Source: Dyadobacter subterraneus
GTDB taxonomy: Bacteria; Bacteroidota; Bacteroidia; Cytophagales; Spirosomataceae
Direction of reading: 5' to 3'
Length of the DNA stretch: 64,000 bases
Assembly (NCBI RefSeq): GCF_015221875.1
Contig: NZ_JACYGY010000001.1
Location: forward strand, 4,008,501 to 4,072,500
The notes beneath the pieces are model-generated. The model worked only from the letters and a program-made list of their open reading frames with translations, searched no databases and had not been told where the DNA came from. The translations under genes and the position numbers were made by a program. Shown here piece after piece: positions 1 to 9,242 of the stretch (position 1 is its first letter; every line of letters starts with the position of its first letter).

Positions 1-1
1 A

Positions 2-829
2 ATTTTTATAGCAGCCGTTTTTATGTTTATCCGGTCCCGAACCCGTTATCTTAAAAAACAAAACCAGGAGCTGGAAATGAAAATAAAGGCCCGGACGCAA
101 TCTCTGGAAGAGACGCTGCACCAGCTTCAAATTTCTGAAAAAGAATTGAACAAGCAGATGCATATCAGAACGCGCCTTGTAGCATCCATCAGCCATGATA
201 TCAGAACGCCCATGAAATTTTTGATATACGCATCCGAAAAGATCGAGCCGCTGATGGATGTCCACAGATATGATCAGGTTGCGCTGATTGGAAAAAATAT
301 TACGATTTCTGCGAAACAGATCAATCAGCTTCTTGAAAACATGATCCAGTATATCAAAACCCAGTTTAAAGGAGAACATATCAGATTTAGCGAGGTTTTG
401 CTGTATCCATTGATTAATGAAAAAATCACATTTTTTTCCTCGGCAACCCAGGAGCATCAAAATACTTTTATTCATGAAACCGGGCAGGACGTAACGGTTT
501 TATCCAATATGCATTTGCTTGGCGTGGTGATACATAATATCATAGATAACGCTAATAAATTTACCTACAACGGTGAGATCCATATTTTTACTGAAACGCA
601 TGCGGATAAACTGCACCTGATAATAGCCGACAGCGGCTCCGGCATTTCTTCAAATCTGGCACACTGGCTGAACACAGAGGATGATGTTAACGAAAAAACA
701 CTCGAAGTTTCGCAGGAATTTAATGGATTGGGGTTGTTGATGATAAAGGAAATTAGTACTATGCTTGGCATTAAGCTTCTGGTTGAAAATGATCATGGAA
801 CCCGCTTTCATTTGATATTTAATACATAA
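2..829 (+). CDS. Sensor histidine kinase, C-terminal part (5' end outside window)
   Basis: The reading frame is open to the window edge, so this is the C-terminal part of a larger membrane sensor kinase. It begins in a hydrophobic stretch (end of a membrane segment) followed by a basic coiled-coil linker. Counting from the Met at 23, the H-box SHDIRTP places the phosphoacceptor His at residue 58, the N-box (HNIIDNANKF) is at about 171-180, the G1 box DSGSG at 203-207 and the G2 box GLGL at 235-238. It should autophosphorylate on His58 and pass phosphate to a response regulator. No receiver domain follows. The nearest candidate partner is the single-domain receiver encoded convergently at 1105-1512, but that pairing is inferred from position only. 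The sensor domain is not visible. Confidence 0.9.
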   Translation: MFIAAVFMFIRSRTRYLKKQNQELEMKIKARTQSLEETLHQLQISEKELNKQMHIRTRLVASISHDIRTPMKFLIYASEKIEPLMDVHRYDQVALIGKNITISAKQINQLLENMIQYIKTQFKGEHIRFSEVLLYPLINEKITFFSSATQEHQNTFIHETGQDVTVLSNMHLLGVVIHNIIDNANKFTYNGEIHIFTETHADKLHLIIADSGSGISSNLAHWLNTEDDVNEKTLEVSQEFNGLGLLMIKEISTMLGIKLLVENDHGTRFHLIFNT

Positions 830-1104
830 TTTCAAATCCCGCATCTACATCTTGCAGCACATGAAAAACCCTCAGACATTTCTTCCAGAATTGTCTTGGC
901 TTAAAGAGTACTACAAATCAATTTGTTAACAAAAAATGTCATCGATGAAATCTTTTATCAAATCTGTATGCATAATGCGGCCAGCAGAAAAATATTAAAA
1001 AACGTCGCTTTTAAGTATTTCATTTTTCAAAATCAATTGATCAGATTATTATTAACCTTACCCAAACAAGCTATAATTAAACGGTATAAAGCAACCATGT
1101 AAAG

Positions 1105-1512
1105 TCATGATTCGATCCTAATTTGATTTTGTTGCCAGATTTTATTAATAATGTCAATGAGTTTTTCAGTGATGTCACTTTCTTTGGTTACAAACGCCTC
1201 GGCACCTGCGGCCAGAATCTTTTCTTTTGATGAAGAATCATTCATGTTGGAAAACGCGATAATTTTCACCTCAGGCCAATTTGTTTTCAAAATTGCCGCG
1301 GCTTGAAAACCGTCCATAACAGGCATTTCAATATCGAGAATAACAATATCGGGAAGCTGTTCCACCTGGTGCATTTTGTCGATACACTCCTGGCCATCTT
1401 CAGCATCGAACACGACTTCAAAATCATAATTAGCCAGAAGAAAAGCGGTGAAAGTCCGGACCACAGCGCTGTCATCGACTATGGCAATTAAGGGTTGGGA
1501 TAATTGCTGCAT
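1105..1512 (-). CDS. Single-domain response regulator (receiver only)
   Basis: This 135-residue protein is a CheY-like receiver with no output domain. The acidic pair is Asp13/Asp14, the phosphoacceptor is Asp60 (ILDIEMP) and the conserved Lys is Lys110 (VTKES). The frame is open 29 codons further upstream, but that extension has no homology-like content, and the ATG at 1512 places the first beta strand (PLIAIVDD) where receivers normally start. It ends 275 bases from the 3' end of the convergent kinase gene. Without a DNA-binding domain it would act by protein contact or as a phosphorelay intermediate. The partner is unknown. Confidence 0.88.
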   Translation of the reverse strand: MQQLSQPLIAIVDDSAVVRTFTAFLLANYDFEVVFDAEDGQECIDKMHQVEQLPDIVILDIEMPVMDGFQAAAILKTNWPEVKIIAFSNMNDSSSKEKILAAGAEAFVTKESDITEKLIDIINKIWQQNQIRIES

Positions 1513-2045
1513 ATATAAGGTGAGATAATATTTAGTTATTCTTGGCTTATCATTAAAAGAGCATAGCTGCACAGAACCTCTCAGAGTCTGCATAGGCACG
1601 CCGTCGCATGGTTCAACTTACAATTCCCATTCCATAAATGGCCCTAACTATACTTTTCATATCAAACCGCCGCTGTCGCTCAACAGACATTGCGTTTGAT
1701 AAATAGAATTATTTCTACAAATCACGTAATAACCTGTTTAGTAATGATATACTTTAACGTATATCGTATAAATATAGAATTTATTTTACAAAAAACTTCG
1801 CAACAAGATGCTTGGTTTTTGAAAGTTATTTACCGGGTAACAAATTTTTTCCCTTTGAAATTATTAAGGCAATTTTTTCCCGGTTTGACTTTTACTGAGA
1901 TCGCACCTGTACAGTTTTCATTTTTAATTGTCGATTGACCAATTCCAGGTGGTTGAAATACGGGAACAGAAGAGCGATGTTTTCCCGGATTTTGAAATTT
2001 TATTTGAAGTGAATTTTAGGTCAACTATAGGAAAAGGATCATTAC
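1513..2045. other. Intergenic region, no supported gene
   Basis: This AT-rich spacer lies upstream of the receiver gene and downstream of the SDR gene. The only longer open frame (1690-1938, plus strand) starts at TTG, is hydrophobic and has no recognisable family, so I do not call it. I see no convincing hairpin or repeat. The receiver promoter should lie here. Confidence 0.5.
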
Positions 2046-2786
2046 TCAACTCATATACCAGCCGCCATTAACGTTGATGGTCTGGCCGGTAATATAGCCG
2101 TTTGTGGCTAATAATATCACAACATCCGATACTTCATCCGGTTGCCCAAAACGGCCAATCGGAATAATTCCAGGTTTTATATTAGTATTGCCTTTGATCA
2201 TATCGGTTTCAATAAGGGCTGGCGCAATGGCGTTAGACGTGATGCCGCCATATTTTGCGAGCATCGCAGCATATGAATGCGTGAGGCCGATCATGCCCGC
2301 CTTGGCGGCTGCATAATGCGGACCGATTACACCGCCAAGCTGTGCGGCAACGGAAGAAATATTGATAATCCGGCCAAAGTTTTTTTCGATCATAGAAGGA
2401 ATAGCAGCCTGCGTTGCGAGAAAAGCCGAAGTCAGATTCACGTCAAGTGACTGCCGAAAATCCGCCAGTGTTAGTTCCAGCAATGGTTTTACAGGATTGA
2501 TCCCGGCATTATTAACTAAAATATCAACATTACCTGCCAATTTGTTAATCTGCGAAAACAAAGCCAGAACCTCAGCTTCATTTGATACATCAGCCTGAAC
2601 TGCATACGCTTTTTCCCCAAAAGAAATAATTTGTGAAACAATTCCCTGAGCCTGTGCCGCACTGCTTTTATAATTTAAAATAACCGTCGCACCTTCTTTG
2701 GCAAGACTTATCGCGATTTCCCTTCCCAGGCCCCTGGACGCACCTGTTACCAGTGCAATTTTGCCTTCCAGCTTTTTATTTTCCAT
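2046..2786 (-). CDS. SDR family oxidoreductase (FabG-like)
   Basis: A 246-residue classical short-chain dehydrogenase/reductase. The Rossmann cofactor motif TGASRGLG is at residues 14-21, the NNAG motif at 92-95, and the catalytic Ser (about 144-145), Tyr158 and Lys162 (YAAAK) are present. The C-terminus (GQTINVNGGWYM) is of the FabG/3-oxoacyl-reductase type, where the Gly-rich end closes over the substrate. It should be a cytosolic NAD(P)H-dependent ketone/alcohol oxidoreductase, probably a tetramer. It has no fatty-acid synthesis genes beside it, so a housekeeping FabG role is not supported and the substrate is unknown. The gene stands alone between two larger spacers. Confidence 0.9.
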   Translation of the reverse strand: MENKKLEGKIALVTGASRGLGREIAISLAKEGATVILNYKSSAAQAQGIVSQIISFGEKAYAVQADVSNEAEVLALFSQINKLAGNVDILVNNAGINPVKPLLELTLADFRQSLDVNLTSAFLATQAAIPSMIEKNFGRIINISSVAAQLGGVIGPHYAAAKAGMIGLTHSYAAMLAKYGGITSNAIAPALIETDMIKGNTNIKPGIIPIGRFGQPDEVSDVVILLATNGYITGQTINVNGGWYMS

Positions 2787-2913
2787 AATTAGATAAGATC
2801 AAATTAAAATTTTAATCCCCTCAAATTCTATACAAAAACATCACTTGCGCTGTCTCTTAATGTTCAGAATTGTCGTAGATATTTAACATTCTTAGATCAC
2901 AATCCAATCTAAA

Positions 2914-3438
2914 TCACTTGCTACTTTGAAGCCACGGTTTCATTACTTTAATAACCTGAGGCATTACTACCCAGGTTAACAAGCCTACCATGCACGCTGC
3001 GATAATAAAAATACGGAGCATCAAAGGAAATGTCTGAATGAGAGGACCTAATGCAAAAGATAAAAATAAGCTCGTTGGATAAACGCCGCAAAGTGTGGCT
3101 AGTGCCATTTTCCATCTCGGCGGAGGCAGTGGTGAACGAAACCATGCTTCCAGCCCATTGAGTTGACGGTAAACTGGTTCTTCTGTTATGGTGGATGCAT
3201 AATCCTCCCAGTTTCGAAATAATTCCGAATTATAAAAAGCGTCCCGCTCGGCTTCATCGGCAAAAGTCCGAAGAATACCGATTTCACGTCCGTCAGTACC
3301 TGGCAAAGCCGTGATCATCCCGGCTCCTTCCACACCTCCGTGCAAAAAAGATTCTCCCAGGAAACGGCGAAGAGCTTGTTTGAATTCCTCCTCTTTTCCT
3401 GGGAGAACCTTGCGTGTGATGGCGACATGAATAGGCAT
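2914..3438 (-). CDS. Antibiotic biosynthesis monooxygenase (ABM) domain membrane protein
   Basis: This 174-residue protein has an N-terminal ABM-like ferredoxin fold (about residues 1-95, with the typical opening IHVAITRKVLPGKEEEFKQ) and two hydrophobic helices (about 112-132 and 138-160) ending in a short basic tail. The arrangement ABM domain plus two C-terminal membrane helices is a known hypothetical-protein architecture. ABM domains dimerise and often act as cofactor-free oxygenases or haem-degrading enzymes, but many members have no assigned reaction. The fold call is secure and the activity is not. The gene is monocistronic. Confidence 0.75.
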   Translation of the reverse strand: MPIHVAITRKVLPGKEEEFKQALRRFLGESFLHGGVEGAGMITALPGTDGREIGILRTFADEAERDAFYNSELFRNWEDYASTITEEPVYRQLNGLEAWFRSPLPPPRWKMALATLCGVYPTSLFLSFALGPLIQTFPLMLRIFIIAACMVGLLTWVVMPQVIKVMKPWLQSSK

Positions 3439-3625
3439 TGCATTAACCGTTTTATGATAAATTATTTGTTTGCCAATTTACGACAAAGCTAAATAATTGC
3501 TAATTCGGAGAATGTTTTAATCGGCACAAAACAATATTCGACACCTCATATTTCCAGTTGAAGATTGTGTTAAATATCAATCGTCAATTTCATAATTCGT
3601 CTTGATGCAGCCCCAAATAAAAAGA

Positions 3626-5008
3626 TTACACAAATTTGATTTTGTTCAACGCAAAAAAGGTCATTTTCAAAAGCAGCCATCCATGTTTGAAACGGGAAAT
3701 ATTGGTCTCTCCGTAGGTTCGTGCTTTGTAGCGGATAGGTACTTCAATAAATTTAAGATTGAGTTTGGCCGATCCAAATATTAAATCAAAGTCCCCGAAC
3801 GGGTCGAATTCACCAAAATATGCACGGTTAGCAGCAAGCTTTAAGTAGTTTTCGCGGCTCATTACTTTTGTTCCGCAAAGTGTATCTTTCAGGTTTTGAC
3901 CCAATAACCAGGAAAATGCCATACTGAAAAACTTGTTTCCCAGTAAGTTCAAAAATCTCATAGCCTGATCTTCCATCGGATACACGAGCCGCGTTCCATT
4001 GATATATTCTCCTTTTCCGGAAGCAATGGCATTAAAGAACTTGGGCAGTTCTTCGGGAGCCACGGTCATGTCTGCATCCAGAATCATCAAAATATCACCT
4101 GTGGCAATGCTATAACCTTTCCTGACTGCATCACCCTTCCCTTTTCCATCCTGCTGAATCCATTTAATATCATAAAATTCCTTGTAATAGGTTCCCAGCC
4201 GCTGAATTTCTGCCCAGGTATCATCGGTTGAATTCCCTTCTACAAAAATAATTTCTGTATGTTTTCCCATTTGTGGGGTTCTGCGGATCAACGCTTCAAT
4301 ATTTCCCTTTTCGTTACGCGCAGGAATAACAACACTCACCGTAATTTCTTCTGCCGGTTTTGGCAACTGTTTTTTGCTTCTGGCAACCAGACAGGTAATC
4401 AGCCCAAGTGCGTTGAACAACGGCAAATTGCCGACATATTTGTTCAGAAATGTGGATACCAAAGGAATGTATTTTGGAAAAATAGTCTTTTTGTAATTGT
4501 CGATTACATCAAAACCAGCCAGTTCAAGTAAGTTGGTAATATCTCCGATATCCAGCCAGTTTTGTCTTTTCTGAGGCATTTTCATACCCAGATTTTCAGC
4601 CAGGTTTAATACCGGCCGCCAGATAAAATTCGTCGAAGTAATAATCAGACGGGTTTCTGCATTACATGCTTTTTGCACCTGTTCAAAAACATTCTGAACA
4701 TCAATAAAACTGCCCACCGTATCACTGATGAGAACGTAATCAAAGGTTTCATCCAGTGTAATATCCTCAGCATCCATCAGATGGTAAGCATATTGACTAC
4801 GATGCTCTTTTGCATAACTGATCATCTCAGGAGATGAGTCAATGCCAACACCACGCGAAGGTTTAAGTTTTTCTAAAAGAAAGCCCGTACCGCTGCCAAT
4901 TTCCAACACAGAAGATCCCTCAGGAATGATAAATTTGAGGTAAGTCGTCAGGCATTTGTAGTAATAAGCATTTTTGTGGATCCATTTTTCTCTTTGTTCC
5001 CCATTCAT
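3626..5008 (-). CDS. Methyltransferase-glycosyltransferase family 2 fusion protein
   Basis: One 460-residue chain joins two enzymes. Residues about 10-190 form a class I SAM-dependent methyltransferase (motif I VLEIGSGTGF at 34-43, followed by GIDSS). Residues about 222-455 form a GT-A glycosyltransferase of family 2 (SVVIPARNE near 225-232, metal/nucleotide DAD at 310-312). The C-terminal part resembles polyprenyl-phosphate sugar transferases of the DPM1 type. I place the start at 5008 because that ATG overlaps the TGA of the upstream gene (ATGA, 5005-5008), which suggests coupled translation. An in-frame start at 5029 would add seven residues. The upstream partner is a polytopic membrane protein, so a role in lipid-linked sugar transfer and envelope glycan decoration is likely but inferred. 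Confidence 0.85.
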   Translation of the reverse strand: MNGEQREKWIHKNAYYYKCLTTYLKFIIPEGSSVLEIGSGTGFLLEKLKPSRGVGIDSSPEMISYAKEHRSQYAYHLMDAEDITLDETFDYVLISDTVGSFIDVQNVFEQVQKACNAETRLIITSTNFIWRPVLNLAENLGMKMPQKRQNWLDIGDITNLLELAGFDVIDNYKKTIFPKYIPLVSTFLNKYVGNLPLFNALGLITCLVARSKKQLPKPAEEITVSVVIPARNEKGNIEALIRRTPQMGKHTEIIFVEGNSTDDTWAEIQRLGTYYKEFYDIKWIQQDGKGKGDAVRKGYSIATGDILMILDADMTVAPEELPKFFNAIASGKGEYINGTRLVYPMEDQAMRFLNLLGNKFFSMAFSWLLGQNLKDTLCGTKVMSRENYLKLAANRAYFGEFDPFGDFDLIFGSAKLNLKFIEVPIRYKARTYGETNISRFKHGWLLLKMTFFALNKIKFV

Positions 5009-6534
5009 TTGTAACGTTGATTGTACCATTTTGAATCTGCCAGAATTAGAAGTTGATGATTAGGAATAACGCGGTATCCTTTTTGGGGAAATTTATAATA
5101 GCTGACTTTACCAATCAGACTTTTCTCATAGACATAAAGAAGCGGCCTTCTAAGAAGCATCGGCGGCTTTTCTTCATAATTCCATGAACCAGGATATACG
5201 TTTTGGAAATAGGAAATATATTGATTGGGAACCATGACGTCAGAGCCCTCCGGAAGCTTTTTTGCAAGCTCATGTAGTTGGTGGGCATTACCGTCAGGAT
5301 AGGGATTAAGTCCAAATCTGGTATTAATAAATTTTGAAGCACTAATACCTAAACTTCGGGAATCAGAATCAATTACGAAACGGTGAGAAACGATAAACGA
5401 ACTCAAAATTAATTGAAACACTAAACCGGTATAAATATAAGTAACAGAAAATGCAGCAGGCATAATACCAGCCTGAGAGAACCGGTAACTTATAAATACA
5501 TAAGCACTTAACATCAGTGCCCACAAACCTCCAATCCTTGGCGGATAAGAAACGCTCATGTAAATTGTAGGAAAGTAGTAAAGCGTTTCGAAAAAGTATA
5601 CTACAAACAAAAGGCTGTAACCACAAGCCAGTACCCCAAGAATAATACCCCTTCTTTTGAAAGATCTCAGCCAAATGGCAAATGGAAATAATCCCATAAT
5701 CAGTGCAATCAAACCAATGACAAGGTAAATCGAAATATAAGTGATCAGTCTGACCGGTGTTGCACTTTGTTGAATACGTGAAATGGCGGTTCCTAACCTG
5801 CTTGGCTGCGGCCCGTTCAGATGGGACAGCCAGCCCATACTTAGACAAAATAGCAGCAGACATACAGAGGCGACAATCAGATTTCTCTTGTTAAGAAAAT
5901 AACTGAACCACGGCTTTCCAGCATCAGTAAGCAGAAAATCAACTACTGAGCAAAATAATAGCAAACTGCAAATCAGAATATTGGATGTTTCCTTTACCAG
6001 AAAAGTAAGCAGCAGCCAAACTGCAGCCATAGCATATTTTCGTTTGGCCAGATTAAGCGCAAACAGCGCCATCAGGGGAAGAAAATAATGCTCCGGATGC
6101 CAGCCAAAGTAATCCAGATAAATAAAATAGCCCATCGGCCCAAAAACAAAAAACACCACAGCGAGCCAGTTGGTGGTCCAAAGTGAAGTACCAAATCTTT
6201 TAAAACCACTAAACCATTGCCAGAAAAAGACACCAAAAAGGCCAAGATACGCAAGGAAGAGTCCGTAAATCCCAGTGAATTTGGTCAACAAACCAGTTAA
6301 TGGAATAAAATAATAGTTGTGCTGCCGGGCGTGATCTCCATAAAAATTGTCGTACAAAAGCGGACGCCCTTCCAGCCATCCCCTGCTAAGCTGCAAGGCC
6401 AGCATCCCGTCGCTAAATTCTTCCTGATTGCCTTGAAATTGAAATACCTTGATAAAATACCAAAACAAACTGCCTAACACAGGCAGAGAAATCAAGAATA
6501 ATATTTTAAGCCGGCGCTGGTGACTTTCACTCAT
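5005..6534 (-). CDS. Polytopic membrane protein, DUF2079-like
   Basis: A 509-residue protein with about ten hydrophobic helices and a C-terminal soluble part of about 100 residues. The signature around residues 145-185 (FGWHPEHYFLPL ... LVKETSN) and the earlier His/Tyr-rich loop match the DUF2079 type, a family distantly related to GT-C glycosyltransferases and mannosyltransferases. GT-C enzymes use polyprenyl-phosphate sugars made by DPM1-like GT2 enzymes, which is what the next gene in the operon appears to encode. The 4-base ATGA overlap supports a shared pathway. The family assignment is by motif recognition only. A clear catalytic acidic pair in the first outer loop was not identified with confidence. 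Confidence 0.65.
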   Translation of the reverse strand: MSESHQRRLKILFLISLPVLGSLFWYFIKVFQFQGNQEEFSDGMLALQLSRGWLEGRPLLYDNFYGDHARQHNYYFIPLTGLLTKFTGIYGLFLAYLGLFGVFFWQWFSGFKRFGTSLWTTNWLAVVFFVFGPMGYFIYLDYFGWHPEHYFLPLMALFALNLAKRKYAMAAVWLLLTFLVKETSNILICSLLLFCSVVDFLLTDAGKPWFSYFLNKRNLIVASVCLLLFCLSMGWLSHLNGPQPSRLGTAISRIQQSATPVRLITYISIYLVIGLIALIMGLFPFAIWLRSFKRRGIILGVLACGYSLLFVVYFFETLYYFPTIYMSVSYPPRIGGLWALMLSAYVFISYRFSQAGIMPAAFSVTYIYTGLVFQLILSSFIVSHRFVIDSDSRSLGISASKFINTRFGLNPYPDGNAHQLHELAKKLPEGSDVMVPNQYISYFQNVYPGSWNYEEKPPMLLRRPLLYVYEKSLIGKVSYYKFPQKGYRVIPNHQLLILADSKWYNQRYK

Positions 6535-7063
6535 CGGTGTTGTATTTCATATTTATCAGGGGTATGCAGGCATTTATAAAAAGCCATGCCGCTGCTATGG
6601 ATTTTTTCATGATCAGCAGTTTGCCTGTTAAATGTTGGCAATTAGACAACGAATGTAGAGAGAATCACTCCCAATTTTACAAAAAGAAAATAGTTTAGCC
6701 AGCCACTATTTTTTTCTGGCTCAGTTAAAAATAAACAAACCCGAAAGAATGAATGAAAAAATTTGTTTTTCAAGAAAAAATACAATTAAAACTCTTCATT
6801 GTATTTTAATTTATACTAAAAAACCAGATTTGGTATGCTAATGAAGAAATGCGTTTCGAAATAAAACTTTAAAATATTTTCATAAAAACTCCAGGAATTT
6901 TTAGATAAGAATTTATTATTTCGGTAATCAGCAAATAATTGTGAATTACTTCTAGCTAACTTCTGCGTTGGGACAGAAAAAAACTGCTTGTGAACTTTTC
7001 CTTTTTTTGATGAGAAAAGTACACAATCTATTATGAGATATAAAAAATGAAATCCCAAAATCT
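6535..7063. other. AT-rich intergenic region, no supported gene
   Basis: About 530 bases between two minus-strand genes. It contains the presumed promoter of the DUF2079-like operon. A weak inverted repeat (AGCCAG ... CTGGCT, near 6695-6721) is visible. The minus-strand frame at 6816-7058 begins at TTG, is Phe/Lys/Asn-rich and looks like random AT-rich translation, so I do not call it. Confidence 0.5.
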
Positions 7064-7933
7064 TTAAATCATGCGATCAAAAACTTTACGTTGTTCGATC
7101 ATTGATTTTAATTTGTCGTCAGGGTTTGTATGGCATTCCAAAAGAACCCAGCCTTTGTAATTCATTTTGTTAAGATTTGCCAGAAGGTCTTTGTAGGGAT
7201 AATCAGTTCTGTCCAACTCCCGTACGTGGCAAGTATCACCAAAATACTGCTTTACAAGATCAAAATTATATTGAAACCCTTTTCCATTTAAATCCTGGGG
7301 ATTGCAATTCCAGCATATTTTTGCGTTTGGATGATTGGCGTACTCCATGATCTTTTTGATATTAGGCAGTTCCTGCGTTTCCTCACCATGTACTTCAAGT
7401 CTTAGTTGCTGTCCAAGATCGGCGGCATATTGGGCAAGTTCATGAAGGGACGCGCCAATCTGGGCCAGTGTCTTTTCAACCGGGACATCCTTATGCAGAC
7501 CATTTGGTTTTACCTTCACACCCGAGCCACCAACATCAGCGCTTAACCGGATAAATTCCTTAGTCCGGTCCATGGAAGCTTTCAGCAGATTTTGATCCGG
7601 ATAATCATATTGCTGATTGGTACCAAGCCCAACAAGTTTTACCGGACTGTCTGCAAACTGCTTTTTAACTTCTGATCTTTGGGTTTGGTTAAGCTCCGGC
7701 ATCACTTTGTGCGCATGTTCTACCCGCAGTTCAGCTCCGTGGATATTGGCTTGTGAGCAATTTTTAATAATAGTCGCCACATCCCAGTCTTTGCCCCACA
7801 GATAGGTTACGAATCCTAATTTAATATCACTTTTGACCGGCAGTGCCAAGTTTGCAAATAAATCTGCCGAAATCATGGAAGCACCTGCGAACAAAGAAAC
7901 TTCTTTCAGGAATGTTTTTCTATCGATTAGCAT
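7064..7933 (-). CDS. Exported sugar phosphate isomerase/epimerase-like protein (xylose isomerase TIM barrel)
   Basis: A 289-residue AP endonuclease family 2 / xylose-isomerase-like TIM barrel. Visible metal-site-type residues include the Glu of GAELRVEH, the Glu of RLEVHGEE, the H of HVREL and a terminal ECH. The N-terminus (MLIDRKTFLKEVSLFAG...) resembles a Tat/Sec-type leader of Bacteroidota secreted sugar epimerases, with the barrel starting at about residue 30. The ATG at 7933 is preferred over an in-frame TTG at 7942. The start lies inside the first copy of a perfect 26-bp tandem duplication (7927-7978). It probably acts on a sugar or inositol derivative in the periplasm. The substrate is unknown. 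Confidence 0.8.
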   Translation of the reverse strand: MLIDRKTFLKEVSLFAGASMISADLFANLALPVKSDIKLGFVTYLWGKDWDVATIIKNCSQANIHGAELRVEHAHKVMPELNQTQRSEVKKQFADSPVKLVGLGTNQQYDYPDQNLLKASMDRTKEFIRLSADVGGSGVKVKPNGLHKDVPVEKTLAQIGASLHELAQYAADLGQQLRLEVHGEETQELPNIKKIMEYANHPNAKICWNCNPQDLNGKGFQYNFDLVKQYFGDTCHVRELDRTDYPYKDLLANLNKMNYKGWVLLECHTNPDDKLKSMIEQRKVFDRMI

Positions 7934-7978
7934 GTTGATCAATTTAGGAATGTTAGCATGTTGATCAATTTAGGAATG
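7927..7978. repeat. Perfect 26-bp tandem duplication over the epimerase start codon
   Basis: Bases 7927-7952 and 7953-7978 are identical. On the minus strand each copy carries an ATG. The downstream copy supplies the real start of the epimerase gene. The upstream copy starts a six-codon frame (M-L-T-F-L-N) that ends at a TGA just before the real start, 26 bases out of phase. Confidence 0.95.
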
Positions 7979-8063
7979 AATGACTGAAACCTAAAAGCCG
8001 GATCGAGTAAGCCACTACTCTAAAACTTTCAACAGGGCTAAAAATGGGTCTTCAACCAGATTT

Positions 8064-9119
8064 TTATTTTTTGGCAAATGATCGCACGGTTTGAAGAAAA
8101 GCAATCAACTTATCGGTAAATTTTTCCGGACGCTGGTAATGAATATTATGACCGGTATCTTCAAATATTTCATGGCTGATTAAATACGGATATTTATTTT
8201 TCAATGCCTGATTTTCCTTTTCAAACGGAAATAAATCACCCTTACTGACCGGATCCAGTATCATCACCGGGACTTTCAGATTTCGAAAGATAATTTTCGG
8301 CTCAATCACTGACATGGATTCTGCAAAAAGCGGCGCTCGTGTGGGACGTAAAATGTTGTCCAGAGATTGCTCATAGGTGCTCATGTTAAATAATTTCCAT
8401 AAGCCGGCGCCAAAAACCCACTTCCCGGTTTTATCCTGTTTTACCCAGTTTAGTAATTCAAACTGATCATCATTCTGGCTCTTGTCAAAAAAGGCCCGGT
8501 AGGCCTCAAAGGCGGTGGCATACGAAGTATCAGTTAATACCTGACTGGCATTTTCTTTTACTTTTTTAAGCAGCGTAACTGAGTCCATTTTATGATAATT
8601 GGTATTTATTGATACCGAACCTCCGTCTTCCAAAATCAATCCCAGTACTTTTTTTGGATAAGCATCATAAAAAGCCGTGGCGATAAAACCGCCCCGTGAC
8701 CATCCGCCAGCGACAGCTTTACTGATTTTTAAACGATCCATCAAAAACTTGATATCATCTGCCACATGGTAAAGTGATACTTCATGTTCAGGAATATTTG
8801 TCTGGCCGTGACCGTAATAGTCAATGGCGATAACATAATAACCTGCTTTTACCAGTTTATCCGCAAAAGGCAAAATCTCATAGGCGCTGCTCAAACTCCC
8901 ATGTATCCAAATGAAGGGTGTACCGGAAGGCTTGCCCCAGGTGAGATAATGCATCTTCACATTTGCCGTTTCTATAAAATGGCCATGTATTTTTTCAAAA
9001 GCTGAAAATCTGGTTTTGGCTTCTAAAAAATACTGATGGATTTCTTCATCAGACAAAGTTGATGTCTGGGCATATGATAGAAATGGATATAAAAGCAGAG
9101 CAGTAAAAATTAATTTCAT
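8064..9119 (-). CDS. Secreted alpha/beta hydrolase
   Basis: A 351-residue alpha/beta-hydrolase fold protein with a Sec signal peptide (cleavage near YAQ at 16-18). The oxyanion-hole motif is IHGS at 72-75, the nucleophile elbow is GWSRG with Ser141, an acid lies in the ILDPVS strand and the catalytic His is in TGHNIHY near the C-terminus. A cap domain occupies roughly residues 170-260. It should be a periplasmic or outer-membrane-associated esterase or related hydrolase. The substrate cannot be read from the sequence. It sits alone, divergent from the Crp-type regulator at 9243, with about 120 bases between the two start codons. Confidence 0.88.
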   Translation of the reverse strand: MKLIFTALLLYPFLSYAQTSTLSDEEIHQYFLEAKTRFSAFEKIHGHFIETANVKMHYLTWGKPSGTPFIWIHGSLSSAYEILPFADKLVKAGYYVIAIDYYGHGQTNIPEHEVSLYHVADDIKFLMDRLKISKAVAGGWSRGGFIATAFYDAYPKKVLGLILEDGGSVSINTNYHKMDSVTLLKKVKENASQVLTDTSYATAFEAYRAFFDKSQNDDQFELLNWVKQDKTGKWVFGAGLWKLFNMSTYEQSLDNILRPTRAPLFAESMSVIEPKIIFRNLKVPVMILDPVSKGDLFPFEKENQALKNKYPYLISHEIFEDTGHNIHYQRPEKFTDKLIAFLQTVRSFAKK

Positions 9120-9242
9120 GACTTGAATAAGTTTTATCTTTCACCACAAATATCATCGTTTCTCCATACCCGCAAGATACTGACAAGATAAAAATGGATT
9201 TATTGCGCTAATTTTTGATATTGGAATTTAAAAATATATCGT

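Noticed and set aside
1690..1938. Plus-strand 82-codon frame in the spacer between receiver and SDR genes
   Set aside because: It starts at TTG, is AT-driven and hydrophobic without a coherent topology, and has no recognisable family or operon partner.
6816..7058. Minus-strand 80-codon frame between the epimerase and DUF2079-like genes
   Set aside because: It starts at TTG, and the Phe/Lys/Asn-rich composition is what AT-rich noncoding DNA gives. No family is recognised.
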